Virus record (IMG/VR): IMGVR_UViG_3300013132_000174
Coordinates: 1 to 30,481 of that record
Reading direction: 5' to 3' (one strand)
Source: a virus
Length of the DNA: 30,481 nt
Shown: positions 15,977 through 23,665 of the stretch, one piece after another
Position numbering within the stretch: position 1 is the stretch's first letter
Layout: each line of letters opens with the position of its first letter
The notes under the pieces: model-generated
What the model was told of the DNA's origin: nothing
Database searches by the model: none
The model's input: the letters and a program-made list of their open reading frames with translations, nothing else
Program-made: the position numbers and the translations under genes

Positions 15977-16423
15977 CTATGATAGACCTTCTTTTACTTT
16001 TTTACTGATTGTAAAATTAAAATACTTGTTTTTTTTGAAATTTTCGATATAAACCTCTTTAGCAACTTTTTTAAGTTTTTCTTTTAAAATAAAATCTTTA
16101 AAATCACATTCTTTTGTTAAAAAAAGAGTTATTTCTAAATTCATAAAACTTTTTTTTCCGTAAACAATCCCACTTGTTCTTAAATCTAAATCAACAATGT
16201 AATTTTCTTTAAAAAACTCTCTATCTAACACTTCATGTACCGTATGTTTAATACTTCGACTAAAATTAGCAACAATTCTATCCCAAGTTTCATATTCATC
16301 AATTGGTGAAACCCAACTTTGTAAGTTTAGATATACGGATTTTAAATTTTTTGAATCAACAGTCCCATAATTGACTTTAGAGTTATTAAAACCAATTATT
16401 TTGGCGGTTTTTCCTTTTTTCAT
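15977..16423 (-). CDS. Protein of unknown function (148 aa) in the head module
   Basis: Not recognised. A basic 148-residue protein with a Lys-rich start, a Trp-containing helix (SWVSPIDEYETWDRIVANFS), a beta pair (YIVDLDLRTSGIVYG, then FMNLEITLFLT) and a Lys/Phe-rich helical end. The strand-helix pattern hints at a small alpha/beta domain. It lies 22 bases upstream of the protease gene and is divergent from the bS21 gene. T4 has no obvious equivalent at this place. A head-assembly or DNA-linked role is guesswork. Confidence 0.55.
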   Translation of the reverse strand: MKKGKTAKIIGFNNSKVNYGTVDSKNLKSVYLNLQSWVSPIDEYETWDRIVANFSRSIKHTVHEVLDREFFKENYIVDLDLRTSGIVYGKKSFMNLEITLFLTKECDFKDFILKEKLKKVAKEVYIENFKKNKYFNFTISKKVKEGLS

Positions 16424-16521
16424 ACTTTTTCATATCTAAATAATTTATTTATATGATAGAAATATACCATTTTTTTACACAACAGTCAAATTTTTAATAT
16501 TTTCGTGTTATTTAATAGAAT
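16424..16521. promoter_or_regulatory. Divergent control region between a head gene and bS21
   Basis: On the minus strand TATAAATA lies at 16446-16453 and TATTTAGA at 16435-16442, both close to the start at 16423. On the plus strand TATTTTCG (16498-16505) is one base off the Bacteroidota -7 element but has no -33 partner, and TTATTTAATAG lies a few bases before the bS21 start. No clear choice of promoter is possible by eye. Confidence 0.35.
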
Positions 16522-16710
16522 ATGCTAAAAGTAGACGTTACTAAATCTCAAAATTTGGAAAAAGCCTTAAAAACTCTTAAAGGTAAGGTTATTAAAACCA
16601 AACAAAACGAAATATTACGTAATAGACTTCAATATACCAAGCCATCAGTAACAAAAAGAGCTCAAAAATTGAAAGCTAAGTACGTTCAATCGAGAAAACC
16701 AAACGATTAA
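16522..16710 (+). CDS. rpsU: Phage-encoded ribosomal protein bS21
   Basis: A 62-residue, very basic protein. It matches bS21 along its length: a first strand MLKVDVTKSQNLEKALKTLK (bacterial: K-V-x-E-N-x-x-x-x-A-L-K-x-F-K), then the central ILRNRLQYTKPSVTKR (bacterial: E-L-R-x-R-x-x-x-E-K-P-S-x-x-R-K), and a basic tail with AKYVQ. KPSVTKR followed by YVQ is the Bacteroidota style. bS21 is loosely held on the 30S platform next to the anti-Shine-Dalgarno region; in Flavobacteriia it helps hide that region. Phage bS21 could replace the host copy and shift initiation toward phage messages. It is the only plus-strand gene within the head block, and its stop shares the bases TTAA with the stop of the converging gene. 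Confidence 0.9.
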   Translation: MLKVDVTKSQNLEKALKTLKGKVIKTKQNEILRNRLQYTKPSVTKRAQKLKAKYVQSRKPND

Positions 16711-17411
16711 ACTAAATTATTGTATAAATTGTACAATCTTACGTAGTTAATCTTTGAATATATCTCGTTTTTAACAGTTTCGATTGTTTCTTGTAGTTTT
16801 TTAGATGTTACATCATCAAACGACTCGGTTATATTAGATAAAGCTTGGATAGTTTTATCTTTTAACTCACTAAATTCTTTAGATAATTCTGAGTCTTCAG
16901 TCATAAGGACTTTTGATAAATCTTTTTTAGAATTTTCATCTAAATTTTCAATAAAATTACCAATTGTTTTATTTGCAATATTTAAAACAGTTTCAATAGG
17001 TAAATTTACGCTATCAGATTTTGTTTCAATTTTACCTAATGACTCAATAAGTGTTTTTCTATTTGAAATTGATTCATGAATGTTATTTATTGACCCGTAA
17101 ACCAATGAATCTATTTCTTGATATTTGTTTTCTGATACAATATTTTGTACCCAATAGGATATTTTTTGAAGATTGGTTGTAGGAAGAACTTTTTCAATCT
17201 GTCTTACAGATTCGTTAATATATAAATTTGCAGTTTCTTTATCAAATCCTTGGGATTTTGACAATTCATGGTATAAATAAACCAATGAGCTCACTGATTT
17301 ATTTTCAAGAACCATTTTCTTGAAATTATTCATCTCAATTTTAACAGTTTCATTGACGTATGAGTCAACCATTAACTGTTCTATTTTACTAAGTAATTCT
17401 CCAAACTTCAT
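16707..17411 (-). CDS. Helical protein in the prohead-core position (234 aa)
   Basis: No family is recognised. A 234-residue, almost entirely helical, acidic protein with repeated S/E/K/I heptad-like spacing (several coiled-coil stretches) and no cysteine. It starts with MKFGELLSKIEQLMVD and has ITESF and LMTED segments. It is encoded between portal and protease, where T4 has the small prohead core proteins gp67 and gp68, so a core or scaffold-linked role is the best inference. It ends in the shared stop TTAA with the converging bS21 gene. Confidence 0.55.
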   Translation of the reverse strand: MKFGELLSKIEQLMVDSYVNETVKIEMNNFKKMVLENKSVSSLVYLYHELSKSQGFDKETANLYINESVRQIEKVLPTTNLQKISYWVQNIVSENKYQEIDSLVYGSINNIHESISNRKTLIESLGKIETKSDSVNLPIETVLNIANKTIGNFIENLDENSKKDLSKVLMTEDSELSKEFSELKDKTIQALSNITESFDDVTSKKLQETIETVKNEIYSKINYVRLYNLYNNLV

Positions 17412-17425
17412 TTTTATATTTTCTT

Positions 17426-17433
17426 AATAAATA
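17426..17433 (-). promoter_or_regulatory. Candidate late promoter octamer TATTTATT
   Basis: On the minus strand TATTTATT followed by AAG lies 14 bases before the start at 17411, between the portal stop and the core-protein start. Variant of the octamer at other unit starts. Confidence 0.3.
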
Positions 17434-17435
17434 TA

Positions 17436-19229
17436 TCAATCAATTAGTTTTCCTAGTTGTTCTTCAATAATACCCAACGAACGTTTACCCTTTTCCAAGT
17501 CTAATTCATCAACACCATATAAATTATCTCTTTCTAAAAGAATATTTATGTTCTTTTTTACTGACTCGGGTGTTATTTCAGATGTTGGTGGTACTACTGG
17601 TTCTGATGGTGGGATTTCCCCAAATCCACCAACTTCAGTTTCAGAAGTTTCAGTACTACCAGTTGCAGCGCCGTTATTACCATACAATTTATCTATATTA
17701 TCAAATAGACCTGTTTTAGTAATAATGTTTGGAGTGTTTTGAATTTCAGTTGAAACGGCTTTTTCAACTCTTTGTTGTTGTAAATCAAGTTTGATTTCTT
17801 CATCAGAAAAACCTAAAATATGTTTTTTAGCCCATGATTGTGAAACAGGTGCAATACCCTCAATTGGTGTTACCGCATCTTTATACAATAACATTTTTTC
17901 TTTCCAAACATCTATAGTAAGTAAATCTGCCTGTTTTGATGGATTGGTTAAACTTAGTTGGAATGAACTTAACTCATCTTCAAAACCTAAAAGGAACAAA
18001 TGAATGATTGCTATTTTATTAAGTTCTGCAATCATAGATTTTTGTATTCTGTTAATAGTTCTTGCAAATCTAATATCTTGTAATGATAAATTTTTACCAT
18101 CACCAACAACCTCTTCAAAACCTAAAAACGCTTTTGGTATTCTAAGAGCTGTTAATAATTTTTTCTGAATATATTCAATGTCAGCAATTTCAGAAAGGTT
18201 TTTAGCACCCTCTAATGTTTCAATTGGGTTTGGTGCTGATGGGTCACGAACAGGAATAAAAAAATCTTGGTCAACAGCCATTTGATTAAATCTCATGTCT
18301 ACATTACCTGATTGTGGGTCAACAACTTGGTCCTTTTTAAATTGTTGTGCAAATCTTTGTACATAAGGTTGGATATCTGCATCGTCCATATTACCAACAA
18401 ACACTTTAAATACACGTCTTTCAGGAGCTCTTGATGTTCTATAAACTAACATCGCATCTTCAGCTAATACCAATTGTTTCCAAATACGTCTAGCCTTCTC
18501 TAACATAGAAGTTCCATATGGTAATTTTCTGTCATCACCAAGAAGTCTAAAGTGAGCAATTTCCCAACTTTTAAACTCCAACTGTTTGTTTTTCCATGTA
18601 AATGTTAAACTTTTTACATCACTATTTTGAGCAATAGCACCACCCATACCTGATGTTGCTCTACCCCTCATTCCAACCTCAATTCTTTCGACTTCAATAT
18701 TTGGTAATTGTAAACAACCAACAACACCTTTTTCAGGGTCTAATTTTAAGAAAACAAAATTATCACCATATTTTGCAGTGTTTCTTGTCCACATTGGTAA
18801 GTTTGTATTGATATCCAATGCGTTATTAAATAAATCACCTAAAACCGCCTTGATACGTGTTGAGTCTGAATATATTTGTAACATGTATCCATCTTCATCA
18901 ACTGTTGTAGATTCTTCTGCGTATGTATCTAAAGCTGCGGATATTTCAGGAGTGTATTCCATAGATTCGTAATCGTAATACGAGGCCAATCTTGTTGGTT
19001 CATAATAAACCGCCTGACTATATAAATTATTTTCAATCTTAGCCCATTGTTGTGTAATGAAAAAAGTTTGTTGGGCTTGTAATTTTTGTTTAGCGTATTC
19101 TTGTGGGTCTGTAGTTCTAAGTAATTCTTTTTTATCAAATTGATAAGTTGGAATATCTTGTCCCATAAGGGAATTTGGTCCCATTTGTTGGGATAGTTTT
19201 TGCCAAATTGTCAAGTTTTTTTGTTCCAT
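17436..19229 (-). CDS. Portal protein, T4 gp20-like
   Basis: A 597-residue protein (T4 gp20 has 524). The N-terminal clip/wing region includes YYDYESMEYTPEISAALDTY and AEESTTVDEDG, a strong signature of T4-type portals (residues about 84-115). Later segments SWEIAHFRLLGDDRKLPYGT and EDAMLVYRTSRAPERRVFKV, followed by VGNM, are also typical, as is the stem region FLGFEEVVGDGKNLSLQDIR. It would form the 12-fold ring at the head vertex through which DNA is packed. The last 100 residues are Pro/Thr/Glu-rich and probably flexible. The terminase gene lies 36 bases upstream, as expected for a packaging unit. Confidence 0.93.
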   Translation of the reverse strand: MEQKNLTIWQKLSQQMGPNSLMGQDIPTYQFDKKELLRTTDPQEYAKQKLQAQQTFFITQQWAKIENNLYSQAVYYEPTRLASYYDYESMEYTPEISAALDTYAEESTTVDEDGYMLQIYSDSTRIKAVLGDLFNNALDINTNLPMWTRNTAKYGDNFVFLKLDPEKGVVGCLQLPNIEVERIEVGMRGRATSGMGGAIAQNSDVKSLTFTWKNKQLEFKSWEIAHFRLLGDDRKLPYGTSMLEKARRIWKQLVLAEDAMLVYRTSRAPERRVFKVFVGNMDDADIQPYVQRFAQQFKKDQVVDPQSGNVDMRFNQMAVDQDFFIPVRDPSAPNPIETLEGAKNLSEIADIEYIQKKLLTALRIPKAFLGFEEVVGDGKNLSLQDIRFARTINRIQKSMIAELNKIAIIHLFLLGFEDELSSFQLSLTNPSKQADLLTIDVWKEKMLLYKDAVTPIEGIAPVSQSWAKKHILGFSDEEIKLDLQQQRVEKAVSTEIQNTPNIITKTGLFDNIDKLYGNNGAATGSTETSETEVGGFGEIPPSEPVVPPTSEITPESVKKNINILLERDNLYGVDELDLEKGKRSLGIIEEQLGKLID

Positions 19230-19265
19230 AGTGTATGTAAAATATTACTCAATAAGTATTTTTAA

Positions 19266-21038
19266 TCAACGCTTAATACCGCCAAACAACCATAAATAGT
19301 CTTGATAATCCTTTTGAGATGGTTGATTTCTAAATGCGGGATTATTAAACATCATTGGATTTGGAATTTGTGGGTTAAAATGGGTCTCTTTTGGTCTTTC
19401 GTGGGAATGAACTTGCCAAGATTCTAACATAGTTTTTGCTTGCGATGTTGATTTGGTTAATTGACTAAAAGATGAATCTGAAACATATACCGCCATCGCT
19501 AATGACATAATTAAGTCATCGTGCATACCTTTCATATGGTCAGGTCTACCATTTACATAAACAAACGTGTTCATTTCATTTAATAAACGAGATGAATGTA
19601 TTTTTAGTCCATGTCTTAAACCTTCTTCAAACGCGGCAATAATTTGAACTCTTTTAGAGTTAAAATTTATACCAGGAATCTTATCTGCGGCTTTTGGGTC
19701 AAACTTCCATTTATTACCAAAATCAACACCATCAACATATAAATCTTTATAACCAAGTTCTTGCAACTTTCTTGAGGTTGCAACACCCATTCCTCCAGTA
19801 ATATCAATAACAATAAACGCATTATACATATTACCCCATTTATAACATATCTCAGCCAAAACATCTGGCGGTAATTTTCCAACGTATTCGGCAACCTGTT
19901 CCCTACCATCAAAATCATATATTTGGAATGTCGAAAAGTCTTCTGAATCACCCCTTGATACGTCAACACCCATAATATATTTGTGACCCATTTCAGGTTC
20001 TTTCCATATCCATAAACCACCACTCATCATTTTTGTAGATGGTTCCCTTACCATGTTATTTTTTAAATCTTCAAGAAGGTTTGAATCAAATACGTTATCA
20101 CCTGAACCTAAGAAATTACATTCCAATTCTTGTGATACTTTACGTCTATCGTATTTTAATTTTTTCACCATAGATTCAAACCAAGACGACGCTGGTTTAT
20201 AACCTTGTTCAAAATAAGATTTTAAATCGTCAAAATTTCTTTCATACGGTAAAATATGTGACATATCAACCACAACTTCACTATCGTTATATTCTTCTCT
20301 ATTTAAAAAATAATGGATTATGTCATTTGTTTTTACCAAATATAAATCTTTTGTATATCGTGGGTCACGATACCAAAACATTTCAGTGATTTTGAAATCG
20401 TTCATTCCACGATTGGCTTGTTCGTAGATTTCGTAATAAATCGGGTCATATCCATTTGGTGTTGATATAACAACAACTTTACCACCAGTTGATAGTGAGG
20501 CCATACAAGCCGCCCAGAAATCACCATCGGCTTCAATGTAAGCAGCCTCGTCAAATATCAACATGGTAGGGGTATATCCACGAAGTGCGTCCTTTGATGT
20601 TGCAACCGCCTTTACTTCACAACCGTTGTTTAACTTAAAGTGTCTAGCGGCATTTTTTTCTGGTGAAAATCCTATACCAGTCCAAGATGGCCACTGCTCG
20701 GTAAACCCACGAATCTTGTTAGCCATTTCAACAGCAGTATCCAATTTGTTGGCAATTACAAGAATTTTTTCAGGTTTGTTTTTTGATGCAAAAACTAATC
20801 TTTTACTAGCCCACGCCGCGGTTACGGTTGATACACCAGCCTGTCTATATTTTAACGCAATATTTTCGTTGTATTTTTCGTAGTCCTCAACCAAAGTTAC
20901 TTGGTCTGGAAATAACTCTAATGGAACGTATCTTAACTGAGTATTATCATAAGTCTGAAGATATGTTCTAAGAGCGTATGGTGTGTTTCTAACACATTTA
21001 GTATATTCTAAAAGTAATTGTTCTTTAGTAATCGCCAT
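19266..21038 (-). CDS. Large terminase (gp17-like packaging ATPase/nuclease)
   Basis: A 590-residue protein (T4 gp17 has 610). The ATPase domain has a deviant Walker A, KYRQAGVST (63-71), in which the usual GK lysine is replaced and a lysine stands at the front instead. Walker B is MLIFDEAA (159-166; Asp163, Glu164) and the coupling motif STPNG lies at 192-196. The RNase H-like nuclease domain shows the acidic residues in IMGVDVSRGDSEDFS (Asp359), VIDITGGMG (Asp412) and MHDDLIMSLA (Asp507/508). It cuts concatemeric DNA and pumps it through the portal encoded downstream. All catalytic acids are present, so it should be active. Confidence 0.95.
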   Translation of the reverse strand: MAITKEQLLLEYTKCVRNTPYALRTYLQTYDNTQLRYVPLELFPDQVTLVEDYEKYNENIALKYRQAGVSTVTAAWASKRLVFASKNKPEKILVIANKLDTAVEMANKIRGFTEQWPSWTGIGFSPEKNAARHFKLNNGCEVKAVATSKDALRGYTPTMLIFDEAAYIEADGDFWAACMASLSTGGKVVVISTPNGYDPIYYEIYEQANRGMNDFKITEMFWYRDPRYTKDLYLVKTNDIIHYFLNREEYNDSEVVVDMSHILPYERNFDDLKSYFEQGYKPASSWFESMVKKLKYDRRKVSQELECNFLGSGDNVFDSNLLEDLKNNMVREPSTKMMSGGLWIWKEPEMGHKYIMGVDVSRGDSEDFSTFQIYDFDGREQVAEYVGKLPPDVLAEICYKWGNMYNAFIVIDITGGMGVATSRKLQELGYKDLYVDGVDFGNKWKFDPKAADKIPGINFNSKRVQIIAAFEEGLRHGLKIHSSRLLNEMNTFVYVNGRPDHMKGMHDDLIMSLAMAVYVSDSSFSQLTKSTSQAKTMLESWQVHSHERPKETHFNPQIPNPMMFNNPAFRNQPSQKDYQDYLWLFGGIKR

Positions 21039-21049
21039 TTAATAGGTCT

Positions 21050-22336
21050 TTAGGCTCTATCAATACCTAAACTACCTAAGAAATCATCCAAGTCACTTAA
21101 ATCATCGTCATCAGGATTGATTGTATCATCATCTGAATCATCATAATCAGTATCACCATCTTCATCGTGTACTTCATTCAAATGTGCAACAATTTCTGAC
21201 ACCATTCTGTCTAAGATGGATGTTGCCTTAGCATCACCCCTTAAAATCATTTTTGCTAGTTTGAAAAATTCGTCAGCAGATAAAGCTGAAAATCTTGCAA
21301 ATAGGTAGCTTTGTATGAATTTTTTATCTTCATCAAATAATCTTTCAGGATATGCCTCTAAAAACTTTTCCCACAATACGGGTCCAAGTCTCAAATCCCA
21401 AATTTCATTTGCCAAAGTGTCTGTTGATGCCATCACCATTTCGGCTTGCTTAGGGTCGTCAGGTAAACCTTGAGTTCCCAATACTTCCATAGTACCTTTA
21501 ATTAGTTCATGTACTAATATTGGAAAAAACAAACCACGAGCTTTAACTGTTGGGGGGTCTGTCTCTATATCAACCTCTTCTTTACCTCCAACACCTTGTT
21601 GACTCATCATCATATCCATCATTTGGTCAGGTAATACCCAATACATCAAATCATTTACTGACATTACTAAACCATAAAGATTTAATAATCTTGGGTCAAT
21701 TCTATCTAATTCATCACGAACTAACTCAAACATATAATGTCCTTTCTTTGATGAACCTTGAATTAAAGCGTTAATGAAACGTCTTTTTGCTTTTTCAATA
21801 TCAAATCTTTCAAAAGCTGTTATGAAATCCTCAACATCTTCTTCTTGTTGAGGAAAATTTTGTTCAATTTCTTCTTCAGATGGTTCTTCACCTTCTTTTG
21901 AAAAACCGCTCATGTCTATCTCACCCATACCAACTAATTTTGCATCATATTGAAGTTGGTCAGGTCTTACACCCATTTCTTTTCTAACTAAATCAACCGA
22001 TAAATTTTCTAAATACTCTTTATGTTGTGATTGAATGGCAAATAACTCTCTAACAGCACCCATCATAGCCATTTGTAGTTGCATTAAAGCATTTTGACCA
22101 GAAATATTTTGTTGACCCGTATATCTTTTAACTTTTTCAACAACATCTTTGAATCGTTTTGATGCAATCAATTCTTCAAAAGTTCTTGGTACTTGACCAG
22201 ACTCAATTGGTGGAAACGCAGGGTTTTTAGACAAAGGAGTTTCTTCTCTAGATAACTTTTGTTCAATATCTGGTGACATTCTTTCAGGTCTGTCTCCATA
22301 ATCAATAGGTGCTTCGGATATACGTTTTTTAGCCAT
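21050..22336 (-). CDS. Acidic protein of unknown function (428 aa) upstream of terminase
   Basis: Not recognised. A 428-residue acidic protein. Residues 1-60 are Pro/Glu-rich and probably flexible. Residues about 60-130 hold a helix with Gln/Met-rich packing (LMQLQMAMMGAVRELFAIQS). Residues 145-175 are acidic. Residues 175-375 are a helical domain (EKAKRRFINALIQGSSKKGH, LFFPILVHELIKG). The tail (about 385-428) is an Asp-rich run ending LDDFLGSLGIDRA. The acidic tail ending in a short hydrophobic patch could be a docking peptide. It starts one base inside the stop of the preceding gene (TAATG) and ends 11 bases before terminase, so it is co-expressed with packaging genes. A virion or packaging-assembly role is inferred. 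Confidence 0.6.
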   Translation of the reverse strand: MAKKRISEAPIDYGDRPERMSPDIEQKLSREETPLSKNPAFPPIESGQVPRTFEELIASKRFKDVVEKVKRYTGQQNISGQNALMQLQMAMMGAVRELFAIQSQHKEYLENLSVDLVRKEMGVRPDQLQYDAKLVGMGEIDMSGFSKEGEEPSEEEIEQNFPQQEEDVEDFITAFERFDIEKAKRRFINALIQGSSKKGHYMFELVRDELDRIDPRLLNLYGLVMSVNDLMYWVLPDQMMDMMMSQQGVGGKEEVDIETDPPTVKARGLFFPILVHELIKGTMEVLGTQGLPDDPKQAEMVMASTDTLANEIWDLRLGPVLWEKFLEAYPERLFDEDKKFIQSYLFARFSALSADEFFKLAKMILRGDAKATSILDRMVSEIVAHLNEVHDEDGDTDYDDSDDDTINPDDDDLSDLDDFLGSLGIDRA

Positions 22337-23277
22337 TATTGGTCTTTAAAGTTAATTTTTAATTGGTCAAATTCCAAATAATCGGGTATTTTAACACTAC
22401 CTGATTTTGGTGCCATAGTAGTTGCTTTAGGTTTTGGTTGATGTTTAGGGTTCTTAAATGGGTCCGAAGTACCAGGTTTTTCTTTGGTTCCTGGTTTAAT
22501 TTTAGGAGGTGCCGTTTTAGTACCTTGTTCATTAACTTTAGCCTTTGGATTAGGTTTGTGTTTAGGATTTTTAAAGGGGTCCGAAGTATTTGGTTTTTCT
22601 TTAGTTCCTGGTTTAATCTTTGGTGGTGCTGTTTTAGTTTCGTTCTCCATTGTTTCCTCTTTTGACAAAGTATATGATTTTTTTGTTGGTTTGTCCAATG
22701 CGGGTTTATCAACAAATCCTATCATGGAATTTTTAAATGGTCTAACAATAATACCATTTTCAGTTAAAGTATTTAAAAATTCTTTTTTTGTCATTCTTGG
22801 TAAAACATGTTTTTCAACAATTTTTTGTAAAGATTTTTCTATAATACTTTCTTTAACTTTTTCAGGGAGTTTTTTGAAATCTTTAGTTTTACTTGCAAAT
22901 TCATCAGCTCTTTTACACCATTTTTTTTGTTCGGGTGTTTTACCGTCACCACATTTGGCAAAAAAATACTTTTGTTGTGCTTTAGATTCAAACTTTTCAG
23001 TCATTTCACCTTCATCCATACCATCTTGGTATAAACCAGGTGTTTGACCTGGGTCAACACCATAACCATCATTTGACGATGGTCCTTTTTGGATTGGGTC
23101 TTGTGTTGATTGACCTTGACCAAAATCCATAGGGTCTAATTCATCCTCAGTTACCTCAACATTAGATACACCTTTTGATTGTAACGCCTTAACCATCTCA
23201 GCGGCTTTATCTGTTCCACCAACAGCTTTTTGACTAATACGAGTAAGCTGTTCCATTATTTCTTTTTTAGTTTTCAT
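22336..23277 (-). CDS. Unknown protein with AQQ-type domain and two Lys/Pro repeats
   Basis: A 313-residue protein from the ATG at 23275-23277; a TTG at 23293-23295 is in frame but less likely. Residues 96-143 contain KFESKAQQKYFFAKCGDGKT and WCKRADEFASKTKDFKKLPE, a Cys-containing pattern I know from other Bacteroidota and marine phages, function unknown. Residues 214-246 and 253-285 are near-identical Lys/Pro repeats (TKTAPPKIKPGTKEKPnTSD type), probably an extended basic linker. Residues 145-175 are helical. Basic repeats suggest DNA or acidic-scaffold contact inside the head, but this is inference. The preceding gene's stop lies inside this start region; the next gene overlaps by TAATG. 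Confidence 0.6.
   Translation of the reverse strand: MKTKKEIMEQLTRISQKAVGGTDKAAEMVKALQSKGVSNVEVTEDELDPMDFGQGQSTQDPIQKGPSSNDGYGVDPGQTPGLYQDGMDEGEMTEKFESKAQQKYFFAKCGDGKTPEQKKWCKRADEFASKTKDFKKLPEKVKESIIEKSLQKIVEKHVLPRMTKKEFLNTLTENGIIVRPFKNSMIGFVDKPALDKPTKKSYTLSKEETMENETKTAPPKIKPGTKEKPNTSDPFKNPKHKPNPKAKVNEQGTKTAPPKIKPGTKEKPGTSDPFKNPKHQPKPKATTMAPKSGSVKIPDYLEFDQLKINFKDQ
22423..22638 (-). repeat. Two 33-residue Lys/Pro coding repeats, period 117 bp
   Basis: The two copies encode residues 214-246 and 253-285 of the preceding gene product. They differ at only a few residues (N/G, K/Q, N/K), while the DNA differs at several third positions, so the protein sequence seems to be kept by selection after duplication. 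Confidence 0.8.
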
Positions 23278-23665
23278 ATATAACTTCTTTGTCAAATTCC
23301 AAAATTAGGTCTCTTTCGTACAATTTGTCTTTTACTTTGTTTTCAAGGTCTCCGAAACGAAAAACGAGACGAGTCTCGTTTTCACATGTTTCATCTTTTT
23401 CCCAGGCTAACGCGATGACATCTTCCATCGCGTCTGTAATTCCCATAAAATCGGAATCTTGTATTAAGTTTAGTTGGATTTGAGTATTTTTCAAAGTACC
23501 AACTTTTTTTATGTATTTAAGTTCAGGTGGTTCAGGATAACCATGTGATGGTCTTGAATCCCAATTTTCTCCCCAAACATCAAGCAAATCACTAAAAATG
23601 AATTCATACATGTTGTCACCTCTATAGTTTGGTCCTAAACCATTAACATAGATTAGATAACTCAT
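23267..23665 (-). CDS. Conserved-looking protein of unknown function (132 aa)
   Basis: Not assigned to a family. A 132-residue acidic alpha/beta protein. It opens with SYLIYVNGLGPNYRGDNMYE, then has DLLDVWGENWDSRPSHGYPE with several Trp, Gly and Pro, and ends with an acidic helix plus strand (TRLVFRFGDLENKVKDKLYE). The compact, Trp/Gly-rich start looks like a folded enzyme-like or binding domain rather than a linker. The start overlaps the stop of the upstream acidic protein (ATGA), and its end overlaps the next gene, showing tight coupling in the minus-strand run. Confidence 0.6.
   Translation of the reverse strand: MSYLIYVNGLGPNYRGDNMYEFIFSDLLDVWGENWDSRPSHGYPEPPELKYIKKVGTLKNTQIQLNLIQDSDFMGITDAMEDVIALAWEKDETCENETRLVFRFGDLENKVKDKLYERDLILEFDKEVIYEN

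Noticed and set aside
16498-16505. TATTTTCG as a host -7 element for bS21
   Set aside because: One base off the consensus and no -33 partner; kept only as a remark in the control region.
22484-23047. Plus-strand open frame of 187 codons with hydrophobic stretches
   Set aside because: Antisense to the Lys/Pro-repeat protein; hydrophobicity comes from complementing Lys/Pro/Glu codons.
23278-23295. TTG start extending the repeat-protein gene by six residues
   Set aside because: The downstream ATG at 23275-23277 is a better start and reduces the overlap with the previous gene.
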